The notes below the pieces were generated by a model. That model saw only the letters and a program-made list of their open reading frames with translations. It did no database searches and had not been told where the DNA came from. The position numbers were made by a program, and so were the translations under genes. Below, in pieces: positions 43,287 to 51,127 of a stretch of DNA of 64,000 nucleotides (position 1 is its first letter; each line of letters starts with the position of its first letter). Source of the stretch: JAEUKA01 sp044228505 (GTDB taxonomy: Bacteria; Myxococcota_A; Polyangia; Palsa-1104; JAEUJZ01); NCBI GenBank assembly GCA_044228505.1, contig JBGAUT010000014.1, positions 62,001 to 126,000 on the forward strand. The letters run 5' to 3'.

Positions 43287-46200
43287 TTACGGCTTCCACG
43301 CAGGCCGCTTGCTCTGCGGATCGGCCTTCTTCACCGAATCGACAATGCCCCCCGAGCCGCCACCATTGCCGGAGGCCGGGGCCTTGGCTCCCCCAGCTCC
43401 CGCCGCGGCTTGCTTTACGCCACCACCACCACCGCCGCCACCGCCAGCACCTCCAGCCGCCGCTCCGCTCTTCCCGTCGAGGATGCCTCCATCAGTTTTC
43501 GTTGCACCTGATGCCTTGGCCTGTCCCGTTGGCACGTTGCCCCCAGGCTGGCCAGAATTCTTGGCTTCTCCCCCTGATTTGGTCCCCGAATTGACCCCTC
43601 GCTTGGACGCATCAGCGGCAGGACTCTCCAACTTGCCATCGGCCGTTTTGCCTTCCGGAGCTTTCAATCCATCCCCGCCCTTGCCTTCTGGGGCCTTCAC
43701 TCCATCCCCGCCCTTGCCTTCTGGGGCCTTCACTCCATCCCCGCCCTTGCCTTCTGGGGCCTTCACTCCATCCCCGGCTGGCATGGCTCCGTCTTTGCCT
43801 TCCGCTCCCGGCGCTCCGTCCTTTTTCCCGTCGGCTCCCGGGATCGCTCCGTCCTTGCCTTCCGCTCCCTTGGCTCCGCCCTTCGCTTCCCCGGCTCCGC
43901 CCTTCGCTTCCCCGGCTCCGCCCCTTGCATCCCCGGTGCCGTCCCTTGCATCCCCGGCTCCGCCCCTTGCATCCCCGGTGCCGTCCCTTGCATCCCCGGT
44001 GCCGTCCCTTGCATCCCCAGCTCCGTCCTTCGCGTCCCCAGCTCCGCCCTTCGCGTCCCCGGCTCCGCCCTTGCCGTCCCCGGCGTCCTTCTTTTCGTCG
44101 CCGGCCTTGGCCCCATCTTTCTTAGCATCGGCCTGCGCGCCGTCCTTTTTGGCGTCGCCGCCACCCGCCTGCTTCTCTTGCTGCTTCTTTTCCACCGCGT
44201 CAGGGTTGGTCGAGTCCACCTGCGCCTGCTTGGCGTTCTTTTCGGCCTCGCCGGCTTCCTTCTGAGCCTTGGCCGCCTGACCCGCCGCATCGGCCGCTTT
44301 CTGCTCGACCTGGGCCGCCGCTTGCTCGGCACCTGCGGAATCGCCGCTCGCGATCTTGTCGGTCGCTTTGGCGGCATCCTCGACGGCCTTGAGCGACGAC
44401 TTCACCGCATCCATCGCCGTGTCACATGCTTTGGCCGCCTGTTTGCGCGCATTTTCGTCAAAGACACCGACGGCGCTTTTGGCAGCGACCATCACCCCCT
44501 GCCCCGCGGCCATCGCCGACTTGCCGGCATTTACCGCGCTCTGGGCCAGGCTGCTGGCCGCCGAGATTCCCGTCTGCACCGAGGCCGAGGTCGTACAGCT
44601 CGCCAACTCCACCAGCTTGCTCGCACCCGCCATCGCCGTCTTGAACTCGCTCGCCGCCGTCGCCATGGTTTGATTGGCTTCGCCGAGCAGTTTTTCCGAG
44701 GCGGACTTCACCAGCCCTGCGACCTCTTTGGGCGCATCCACCGTACTTTGAAACGCCGCCGTTGCCTGCTCGACCACTCCCCCGGCCTGACCGATCACCC
44801 CATCGACCGTTTCCTTCACCGACAGCACATGCGCCTTCATCTTTTCGAAGTGGCCGCGCATGGTTTCCCAGCTCTGTTTGCCCGTCTCGAACAGCTTCTT
44901 CGCCTTGACCACCACGTCCATCGCGCCGCTGACGTCGAGGTTCTTGGCCTTTTCGACGCCATCTTTGACGCTCTGCACCAAATCCTCGACAGACTTCTTC
45001 AGCTCGTCGATGCACTTTTGAGCATCTTTGATGATCGCGTCGATCTCTTTCTTGATTTCGTCGACGTGCTTTTTGACCTTGTCCTTGGTTTCGTTGAAGA
45101 GCTTGACCGATGACTCGCCGACGCTTTTCCACTGATCGACGCGCTGAGTAATGGCCGTCGTCACATCGGAACCAAGCTGAGACACCGTGCCCTTGACGCT
45201 GCCCGCAAAGTTGCGCGCCGCATCGAGCGTCCGTTGCCCTGCCGAGGCGATCTTGCTCACCTCGGCCTGCACTTCCTGACCGACCGCTCCCAGCTCGCCC
45301 CACGACAGCCCCGCCAGCTTGCCCTGAAGCTCCTTGATCTTTTGCAGCTTGGTCCGGGCGTCGTCCTGCTGCGACATCGCATCGCCCACCGTCTTGTGCA
45401 GATCGTCCACGGACGGACCGGGCGTATCCATCTGATGGGCCGCCTCACTGACCTTGCCCATCGTATCGAGCGTGATCCCGCGTAGCTCGTTCGAGGTGCT
45501 CTCGATCTCCGAGACAATGCTGCGCGCCGTATCCACCGCTTGCTTGGCCGCAGCGCTCGCGGTCACCGTCACAATCGCCGAGAGCTTCTGGGCAGTGGCC
45601 TGCGTCGCGGTAGAGATCTCATTGACCCCCGCGTCGACCGCCCCACGAATCTCGGTCGCCCCGGCCTTGGCTTGATTGACCACCCCAACGACATCTTCGC
45701 GAGTCGCCGCCACCGCTTCTTTGGCTGCCGATTGCGCCGCCTCCAAGTGCCTTTTCAAGGCGCTGGTCAGCCCATCGGCTGCAACCGACAGTCCACCAAT
45801 GAGGCGCTTGATGGCATCGAAGCACACCTCGCCTTCATGGACCGCCGCCATCGCCGCTTTCTGCGCATCCCCGGCCCGACTCGCCGCGAGCTGAAAGTCT
45901 CGCTTGGCCGCCGCTTGCGCCGCTTCACGCGCCGCCGCGATCGCCTGCTTGGCATGCTCAAACGCGGCAGGACCATTGGTGCTGAGCACGTCAAAGCAGG
46001 TGCTCACATCATTAATGACCTTTTCGACCTTGGACTTGATGTCCTCAAAGGCCGCCATCGCCATCTCGACGAGCTGACGAAGCCTCGCTTCGATGTTAGC
46101 CAGCGCCGCTTTGGCCTTGTCGATGAGCGGTCCTACGACGCCAGCAACGGTCGACTTCACCTTGTCGATGGCGTTTACGATCGTGTCCTTATACGAAGCG

Positions 46201-46547
46201 ATCGCGCCGGTGATCTTGCTGACCGCGCCTTGGATCTTGCCGATGACGCCAAGTGCTCCTGATGCTGCGGTCTTTTGCACCGACTTCTGGGCGTTGTCGA
46301 CGACCTGTTTGACCTTCTCAGCCGCTTGCTTGACGTCGGCTTTGGCCTTCTCGACGGCAGACTTGGCGTCCGACAGCGCCGACTTGGCGTCGGCAGCCAC
46401 TTTGCCCTGCACTTTTTCGACACCAGCCGTCACGCTCTGAACCGTCTTGAGTCCCTCGACTGCGACTTTGTTCAGTTCATCGATGGTCTTTTTGCTGACC
46501 TTGTCTACGTCAGACCGTACCGAGGCAAGCTGCTGATTTACGTCCAT
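43287..46547 (-). CDS. Very long helical protein with Gly/Ala/Lys minisatellite tail
   Basis: The protein has 1086 residues from the ATG at 46547, which follows GGGGAA; the frame extends further upstream but with unrelated sequence. Residues 1-820 are almost wholly amphipathic helix rich in Ala, Lys, Val, Glu and Asp (for example DAKSALSDAKSAVEKAKADVKQAAEK), in the manner of apolipoprotein/LEA-like or long coiled-coil proteins. Residues ~820-960 switch to low-complexity heptads GDAKGGA/GDARDGT and to four APEGKGGDG units. The end is Gly/Ala/Ser-rich. No signal peptide, membrane helix or catalytic motif is seen. It lies ahead of tssJKLM in the same direction; a scaffold or large exported T6SS protein are both possible. 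Confidence 0.6.
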   Translation of the reverse strand: MDVNQQLASVRSDVDKVSKKTIDELNKVAVEGLKTVQSVTAGVEKVQGKVAADAKSALSDAKSAVEKAKADVKQAAEKVKQVVDNAQKSVQKTAASGALGVIGKIQGAVSKITGAIASYKDTIVNAIDKVKSTVAGVVGPLIDKAKAALANIEARLRQLVEMAMAAFEDIKSKVEKVINDVSTCFDVLSTNGPAAFEHAKQAIAAAREAAQAAAKRDFQLAASRAGDAQKAAMAAVHEGEVCFDAIKRLIGGLSVAADGLTSALKRHLEAAQSAAKEAVAATREDVVGVVNQAKAGATEIRGAVDAGVNEISTATQATAQKLSAIVTVTASAAAKQAVDTARSIVSEIESTSNELRGITLDTMGKVSEAAHQMDTPGPSVDDLHKTVGDAMSQQDDARTKLQKIKELQGKLAGLSWGELGAVGQEVQAEVSKIASAGQRTLDAARNFAGSVKGTVSQLGSDVTTAITQRVDQWKSVGESSVKLFNETKDKVKKHVDEIKKEIDAIIKDAQKCIDELKKSVEDLVQSVKDGVEKAKNLDVSGAMDVVVKAKKLFETGKQSWETMRGHFEKMKAHVLSVKETVDGVIGQAGGVVEQATAAFQSTVDAPKEVAGLVKSASEKLLGEANQTMATAASEFKTAMAGASKLVELASCTTSASVQTGISAASSLAQSAVNAGKSAMAAGQGVMVAAKSAVGVFDENARKQAAKACDTAMDAVKSSLKAVEDAAKATDKIASGDSAGAEQAAAQVEQKAADAAGQAAKAQKEAGEAEKNAKQAQVDSTNPDAVEKKQQEKQAGGGDAKKDGAQADAKKDGAKAGDEKKDAGDGKGGAGDAKGGAGDAKDGAGDARDGTGDARDGTGDARGGAGDARDGTGDARGGAGEAKGGAGEAKGGAKGAEGKDGAIPGADGKKDGAPGAEGKDGAMPAGDGVKAPEGKGGDGVKAPEGKGGDGVKAPEGKGGDGLKAPEGKTADGKLESPAADASKRGVNSGTKSGGEAKNSGQPGGNVPTGQAKASGATKTDGGILDGKSGAAAGGAGGGGGGGGGVKQAAAGAGGAKAPASGNGGGSGGIVDSVKKADPQSKRPAWKP
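43675..43774. repeat. 33 bp tandem repeat, three copies
   Basis: The unit CCGCCCTTGCCTTCTGGGGC plus 13 further bases is repeated three times with no visible difference, inside the long helical gene. It encodes APEGKGGDGVK-like steps. The near-identity suggests recent duplication by slippage or unequal crossing-over. Confidence 0.85.
43872..44080. repeat. 21 bp tandem repeats, about ten copies
   Basis: The array of 21 bp units (GGCTCCGCCCTTCGCTTCCC type and TGCATCCCC variants) encodes heptapeptides GDAKGGA/GDARDGT in the helical protein. Point differences between copies are mostly in third positions and between the CTT-CGC/TGC-ATC variants. Copy number should vary among strains. Confidence 0.85.
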
Positions 46548-46599
46548 CGCGGTTCCCCGTTTCTCAAGCGATTTCTCGACCCCAAATGGAAGCCATTCC

Positions 46600-47121
46600 C
46601 TACGTGCTTGGCGCGCTGCTCGATCCACTCGACGAAGAGGTCGGCGGAGCCTGCGCTTCGGCCTCGATGATCAGCGCGGAAACGGCTTTCACTACGTCGC
46701 CCAGTCCACCAAGCAGGTTCTCGGCGATCCCGACGGAGTGTTCGGCACCATCTTTGGCAGCGGAGTACGCATCCTTGACGTCGGCATGCGCATCCTTGGC
46801 GTCTTCCGCCGCACGAATCGCAAACTCCTTCGCATCGGAAACAGCCCGAACAATGTCACGGGCAGTCGATTGGGCTGAGGCCAAGCTGCCTCTCGCCGAG
46901 TCCACGCTCCCCGCGATCGCGTCGTTACGAACCTGCTCTAGCTCGACGAGCAGCTTGCGAACTGCACCAATCTGAACTTCGGCCAGTGCGATCGCCTTCT
47001 CTGCGTTCACCACGTCCACACGAACATTTGGTCGCTTCAGGACGAACGTGTACTTGTTGCCCGCCGTGAGCCCGGACAACCGCTGCCCAAGGGTTCGGAT
47101 CTCGCGCTTTACATCAGCCAT
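46600..47121 (-). CDS. Helical protein at the head of the T6SS locus
   Basis: The protein has 173 residues. After a short start MADVKREIRTLGQRLSG and a beta-like NKYTFVLKRPNVRVDVV, residues ~40-150 are a long Ala/Glu/Lys/Asp-rich helix (KAIALAEVQIGAVRKLLVEL, IRAAEDAKDAHADVKDAYSAA) ending in a Ser/Pro-rich tail. The composition resembles that of the long helical protein directly downstream (gap 52 bp), suggesting related or interacting products. There is no signal peptide or membrane segment. It is the first gene of the whole minus-strand T6SS region, downstream of the 214 bp divergent gap. Function unknown. Confidence 0.62.
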   Translation of the reverse strand: MADVKREIRTLGQRLSGLTAGNKYTFVLKRPNVRVDVVNAEKAIALAEVQIGAVRKLLVELEQVRNDAIAGSVDSARGSLASAQSTARDIVRAVSDAKEFAIRAAEDAKDAHADVKDAYSAAKDGAEHSVGIAENLLGGLGDVVKAVSALIIEAEAQAPPTSSSSGSSSAPST

Positions 47122-47212
47122 CGCTTCCCCCGACCGTCCGGCTGTCCCCCTAGCCCTCGTCGAGCCAAGTGCACAGCACTAAATGCTCTAGCTTATCAAC
47201 GAGGAGGCCCGA

Positions 47213-47265
47213 CCGACAAGGGGAGACAATCCCGCCGCTAGGCTGACTGCCAATCGCCTTGTCGG
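47213..47265. promoter_or_regulatory. 9 bp inverted repeat in the divergent gap ahead of the T6SS locus
   Basis: CCGACAAGG (47213-47221) and CCTTGTCGG (47257-47265) are perfectly complementary in reverse orientation, 35 bp apart, between the first T6SS-region gene and the PEGA gene. A small GGGA/TCCC inverted pair lies inside. It could be a regulator binding site for either gene or a stem-loop; not tested. Confidence 0.3.
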
Positions 47266-47335
47266 ACACCGGCCTGGCATGACAAACTAGATGGTAATGC
47301 CACCCTGCTCAGGTCGCGTTGGCTGGGGAGCTCCA

Positions 47336-48163
47336 ATGCGATTACTCCAGCATAAGGCCCAACTGCTGGCGAGCTGCGGCGTGCTGCTCGCACTGACGGC
47401 CATGTCAATCGCACACGCGGAATCGTCGGACGAACCGCCGCCGGGCCCAGCGCGAGAACAGCCCGCAGCGCAACCTGCTGCTCCGGCACCGCCCGAGGCC
47501 AAACCAAACGAGACCGCATTTGCTCTCCTCGGTGCGCCTCCCAAGGCTGAGGTCAAGCTCGACGGTAAGCTGATCGGCCTGACGCCACTTCCGGGTCGCA
47601 CCGCCCTTGCGCCAGGTCCGCATCAACTGGTTGTCTCCAAACGTGGCTTTTCGACGTTTTCCTCGGACTTCACGGCCATTGACGGACGTCTAGTCGCCGT
47701 AGAAGTCGAGCTAACCCCCCTGCTAGCGATCCTCAAGGTTCGAACCAACACCGCCGCCGCGCAGGTCTTCGTCGATGAGGATCTCCGAGGAGAAACCCCG
47801 CTCGAACTGGAGCTACGACCCGGCCCACATGTTGTCCGCGTCCGGCGCATCGGGTACCTCGAGCAGACCTGGCAGATCGCCACCGTCGCCGGGGAAGAAT
47901 ACGAGCGAGATGTCCTGCTCGAACTTCAGCCGGAACAGAAGCGCCGCGAGGAAGCCGTCTACAAAACCGAGAAGCGCTGGTACTCGCGGTGGTGGGTATG
48001 GACGCTGGCTGCGGTGGGTGCCAGTGGCGTCGCTGCGGCCATCGTGACCCCGATCGTGCTGTCGCGCCGTTCCGACTGCGACAAGCTCAGCGGAGAGATC
48101 TGCTTCCCGATCAACCTAACCCCCACCGCCCTACGCATCGGGCTTACGATCCCCCTAAATTAG
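47336..48163 (+). CDS. PEGA-domain envelope protein
   Basis: The protein has 275 residues from the ATG at 47336, chosen because GGGGAG precedes it. A signal peptide (LLASCGVLLALTAMSIAHA) is followed by a Pro/Ala/Glu-rich linker. Two PEGA domains come next: AEVKLDGKLIGLTPLPGRTALAPGPHQLVV and AAAQVFVDEDLRGETPLELELRPGPHVVRV share the PGxH-type strand motif. A single C-terminal membrane helix (WWVWTLAAVGASGVAAAIVTP) is followed by a short extracytoplasmic or cytoplasmic end with a Cys pair (CDKLSGEIC). PEGA domains bind surface structures or peptidoglycan-associated partners. It is followed by the OmpA-like gene on the same strand. Confidence 0.75.
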   Translation: MRLLQHKAQLLASCGVLLALTAMSIAHAESSDEPPPGPAREQPAAQPAAPAPPEAKPNETAFALLGAPPKAEVKLDGKLIGLTPLPGRTALAPGPHQLVVSKRGFSTFSSDFTAIDGRLVAVEVELTPLLAILKVRTNTAAAQVFVDEDLRGETPLELELRPGPHVVRVRRIGYLEQTWQIATVAGEEYERDVLLELQPEQKRREEAVYKTEKRWYSRWWVWTLAAVGASGVAAAIVTPIVLSRRSDCDKLSGEICFPINLTPTALRIGLTIPLN

Positions 48164-48318
48164 CCAATTTCGTCAATTTTCGACGAAATTCGGTCAAAAC
48201 GCCGCCGCGACCCTGCCCGGTCGCCCTCCACGATTTGAGGTCTACGAGCGCGTTTACACGCCCCGAGTCGGCTGCTAGGATGCGCCCACTTTCTTTTGCC
48301 TGGTCGGAGTTTACGTGC

Positions 48319-50388
48319 ATGCGGCGACGTGCGGTGCAAAGACGTCTTGGGTTTCGGACGAGTGAGCGGCTTCCTTCGGGGGAGCGCGCAGGGCTTCCAA
48401 CTGTAGCGCTCTGTCTCCTCGGAATCTCGTCCCCCAGTCTGGTGCGAGCTGAAGAGGCCACACCTCCCCCGTCCCCGCCGGTATCACCGGTTTCGATCGA
48501 CCAGCGCCCACTTGAGGTGTCTGTCATCGTTGGTGGACACTTCTTTTCATCGACGACGGGGCTCGGGCGCAGTGATTATGCGACCCCGGGCAGCGATCTC
48601 CGTCACAGCGTCGCGCTGGGTGCCCGCATCGGCTACGGGCTGAGCCGCCACTTCATGCTCGAAGGCGAGTTCGTCGCCATGCCGACGCAGCTCACCGAAA
48701 AGCCCGCGCAAGTGCTGGTCTACACCGGACGAGCGCACCTTCTGTTTCGCTGGCCGTTCGGCAAAAACGATCGCTTTCAGCCGTTTATCCTCGCTGGTGG
48801 TGGTGCCGTCGGAGTCCGCCCGGATCCCGGCCTACCGCTACACAGTGAAGTGCTCGGAGCGTTCCACACGGGCCTAGGCATGCGCTTCGATCTGAACCGC
48901 TGGGTCGGTCTACGCCTCGACGGACGGATGGTACTGCTGCCCGAGGTCCGTACGCCGAGCTTTACCGCAGACTACGAGGCGCTGGCCAGCCTGTACGGAC
49001 GCTTTGGCTACGGCTCCGACAAACCGGCTGAGCCCGCCAAGCCACTCGACATCGACCAAGACGGCGTCCCCGACAAAGAAGATCGCTGTCCGAGTGAAAA
49101 GGGTGCGATCGAAAACGGTGGCTGTCCCGATCGGGACGGAGATGGCGATGGCATCGTCGATCGTCTCGACAAGTGCCCGGCCCAAGCGGGTCCAACGGAA
49201 AATGGCGGCTGTCCTGACAGCGATACCGATAGCGATGGCGTCGTCGATCGCCTCGACAAGTGCCCAACCGACATCGGTCCGCAGGTAAACTCTGGCTGCC
49301 CGGATGTCGATACCGATGGTGATGGGATCGTCGATCGCCTCGACAAGTGCCCGCAGCAGGCCGAGACCGTCAACAACTACCAAGATCAAGACGGCTGCCC
49401 GGATGAAGTCCCAGTCAGCCTGGCACGCTTTGTCGACAAGAAGATCGAGGGCGTCCAGTTCCTGCCCAACAAGGCGGATCTTGTGCCGACCTCGTTTACG
49501 ATCCTGGACCAGGCGGTGGACGCGCTCAAGGAAGTGCCCACGGTCCGACTTGAGGTCCAAGGCCACACCGACAACGTCGGCAACCCGAACGAAAACCTGA
49601 CGCTGTCGCAGCTTCGAGCCGAGGCGGTGAAGACCTACCTCATCTCAAAGGGCATTGATGCGTCTCGACTCCAGGCGGTCGGTTACGGCTCGACTCGCCC
49701 TGTCGCGGACAACAATCTTCCGGCGGGTCGGGCTCAGAATCGCCGCGTGGAGTTCAAGCTCCTGCCGCCAGCACGGCCCACCGTGATTCGCAAGCCGCAG
49801 CCGGCACCGGTGGGAACACCGGTCGTGCCAGCAACTGCACCATCGGTGGCACCGACTGCACCGGGTACCCCGCCCGCGATTGTTCCGGTCGCGCCAGCCC
49901 CGGTCGGCACGGCACCGGTTGCCAAACAACCCGTGATGGCTCCAGCGCAAGTGCAGATGCCTCCGACAGCACCCGCTCGTCCGTCCCTTCCGACGATCCC
50001 CACGGGTTCGGCCGCACCATCCGCTCCGGCGGTTCCTACGCCTCCGGCGGTTCCGGCTGCTCCGGCGGTTCCTACGCCTCCGACGGTTCCGGCTGCTCCC
50101 ACGGTTCCGGCTGCTCCGGCGGTTCCTACGCCTCCGGCTGCTCCGGCGGTTCCTACGCCTCCGGCTGCTCCGGCGGTTCCGGCGGTTCCTACGCCTCCGG
50201 CTGCTCCGGCGGTTCCTACGCCTCCGGCGGTTCCTACGCCTCCGGCTGCTCCGGCGGTTCCGGCGGCTCCTTCCGCTCCGACGCCACCGGCCGCAGCACC
50301 GCCGCCAGTGCCGACGCCTCCAGCGGTGCCAGTGCCTCCCAATGAGGTCGTACCTCCCAAGGTTCTGGTTCCGCCACCTCCGGTCTAG
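48319..50388 (+). CDS. OmpA-family outer-membrane protein with TSP3 repeats and Pro-Ala tail
   Basis: The protein has 689 residues from the ATG at 48319; another in-frame ATG at 48280 would add 13 residues. A signal peptide ends near PSLVRA. A beta-barrel region follows (VIVGGHFFSSTTGLGRSDY, LGARIGYGLSRHFMLEGEFV). Residues ~245-365 carry four calcium-binding thrombospondin-type-3 units (DQDGVPDKEDRCP, DGDGIVDRLDKCP, DSDGVVDRLDKCP, DGDGIVDRLDKCP). An OmpA peptidoglycan-binding domain (EVQGHTDNVGNPNENLTLSQ, RLQAVGYGSTRPVADN) follows. The last ~200 residues are Pro/Ala/Thr/Val tandem repeats. It probably ties the outer membrane to the cell wall, with a long extended tail. Confidence 0.88.
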   Translation: MRRRAVQRRLGFRTSERLPSGERAGLPTVALCLLGISSPSLVRAEEATPPPSPPVSPVSIDQRPLEVSVIVGGHFFSSTTGLGRSDYATPGSDLRHSVALGARIGYGLSRHFMLEGEFVAMPTQLTEKPAQVLVYTGRAHLLFRWPFGKNDRFQPFILAGGGAVGVRPDPGLPLHSEVLGAFHTGLGMRFDLNRWVGLRLDGRMVLLPEVRTPSFTADYEALASLYGRFGYGSDKPAEPAKPLDIDQDGVPDKEDRCPSEKGAIENGGCPDRDGDGDGIVDRLDKCPAQAGPTENGGCPDSDTDSDGVVDRLDKCPTDIGPQVNSGCPDVDTDGDGIVDRLDKCPQQAETVNNYQDQDGCPDEVPVSLARFVDKKIEGVQFLPNKADLVPTSFTILDQAVDALKEVPTVRLEVQGHTDNVGNPNENLTLSQLRAEAVKTYLISKGIDASRLQAVGYGSTRPVADNNLPAGRAQNRRVEFKLLPPARPTVIRKPQPAPVGTPVVPATAPSVAPTAPGTPPAIVPVAPAPVGTAPVAKQPVMAPAQVQMPPTAPARPSLPTIPTGSAAPSAPAVPTPPAVPAAPAVPTPPTVPAAPTVPAAPAVPTPPAAPAVPTPPAAPAVPAVPTPPAAPAVPTPPAVPTPPAAPAVPAAPSAPTPPAAAPPPVPTPPAVPVPPNEVVPPKVLVPPPPV
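50028..50275 (+). repeat. Pro-Ala tandem repeat array in the OmpA-like gene
   Basis: Units built from GCGGTTCCTACGCCTCCGGC blocks (mainly 15, 18 and 27 bp periods) repeat about a dozen times with few changes, encoding PAVPTPPAA-type steps. The high identity at DNA level marks a recently expanded minisatellite. Confidence 0.8.
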
Positions 50389-50449
50389 TCACCGCCCCCC
50401 ATAGCCGCTCATTGTATGCCCCTTCCCTGAAGCGATATGATGACGCAGG

Positions 50450-51088
50450 GTGGTGGCTAAGCTATTGCGATCACGTCCTTCGGTAAACTCGATCGAGCCG
50501 CAGCCTCGAGTGTGTCCTGCGTGCAAGCGCCCCAGCCAGACCGTCGGTGAGCAGTTCTGTCCGCATGACGGAGCCATCCTGATCGACGCTGTGGAACTCG
50601 CGAACGCACACAACGACCCACTGCTTGGTCGCCGCATCGAGAGCTTTGCGATCGTGGCACGACTAGGCGAAGGCGGTATGGGCACGGTCTATCGTGCAAT
50701 CCAGGTCGGCATGGATCGCGAGGTCGCGCTCAAGATCCTGCGATCCGATCTGGCGCACGACGGCAAGGTGGTGCAGCGATTTCATCAAGAGGCCCGCGCT
50801 GCCGCCCGGCTATCGCATCGAAACCTCGCCACGGTGTTTACCAGCGGTAGCACGAGCGACGGTTTCTACTACATCGCAATGGAGCACCTCGATGGACCGC
50901 CGCTGGAACATGTGATTGCCGCGGCATGGCAGAGCCGCAACCACATTCCGACGTATACGTTGGAACGCCCCCGAGCCATGCGGCTGTGGTGTCAGATCGT
51001 AGCAGCACTCGCGCACGCTCACCGCTTGGGAATTGTTCACAGGGCACAAGGCGTAGCTGTCGCAGCGATGGCATCAATCGAAAAGTGA
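50450..51088 (+). pseudogene. Truncated Ser/Thr protein kinase (N-lobe only)
   Basis: This fragment of 212 codons starts with a zinc-ribbon-like segment (CPACKRPSQTVGEQFCPHDG) and continues as a Hanks-type kinase N-lobe: GEGGMGTVYRA glycine-rich loop, VALKIL with the ATP-binding Lys, the alphaC Glu in FHQEARAAARL, and the hinge EHLDGPPLEHV. It breaks exactly at the catalytic loop: HRLGIVHR is followed by AQGVAVAA instead of D-x-K-P-x-N, and the frame ends 14 residues later. No kinase C-lobe is found in the following DNA in any frame, so the end was lost by a deletion or fusion. It should be inactive as a kinase; a truncated N-lobe decoy is only a remote possibility. Confidence 0.75.
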
Positions 51089-51127
51089 GCGGCTGTGGAA
51101 AGCCAGAGGAAGCGTCGTACGGAATCC

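Noticed and set aside
43675..44080. CRISPR-like repeat array
   Set aside because: Units are contiguous and in frame with no unique spacers, so they are coding minisatellites.
43309..44265. 318-residue Pro/Ala/Ser-rich plus-strand frame
   Set aside because: It is the reverse reading of the Gly/Ala/Lys minisatellite of the helical gene and has no start signal.
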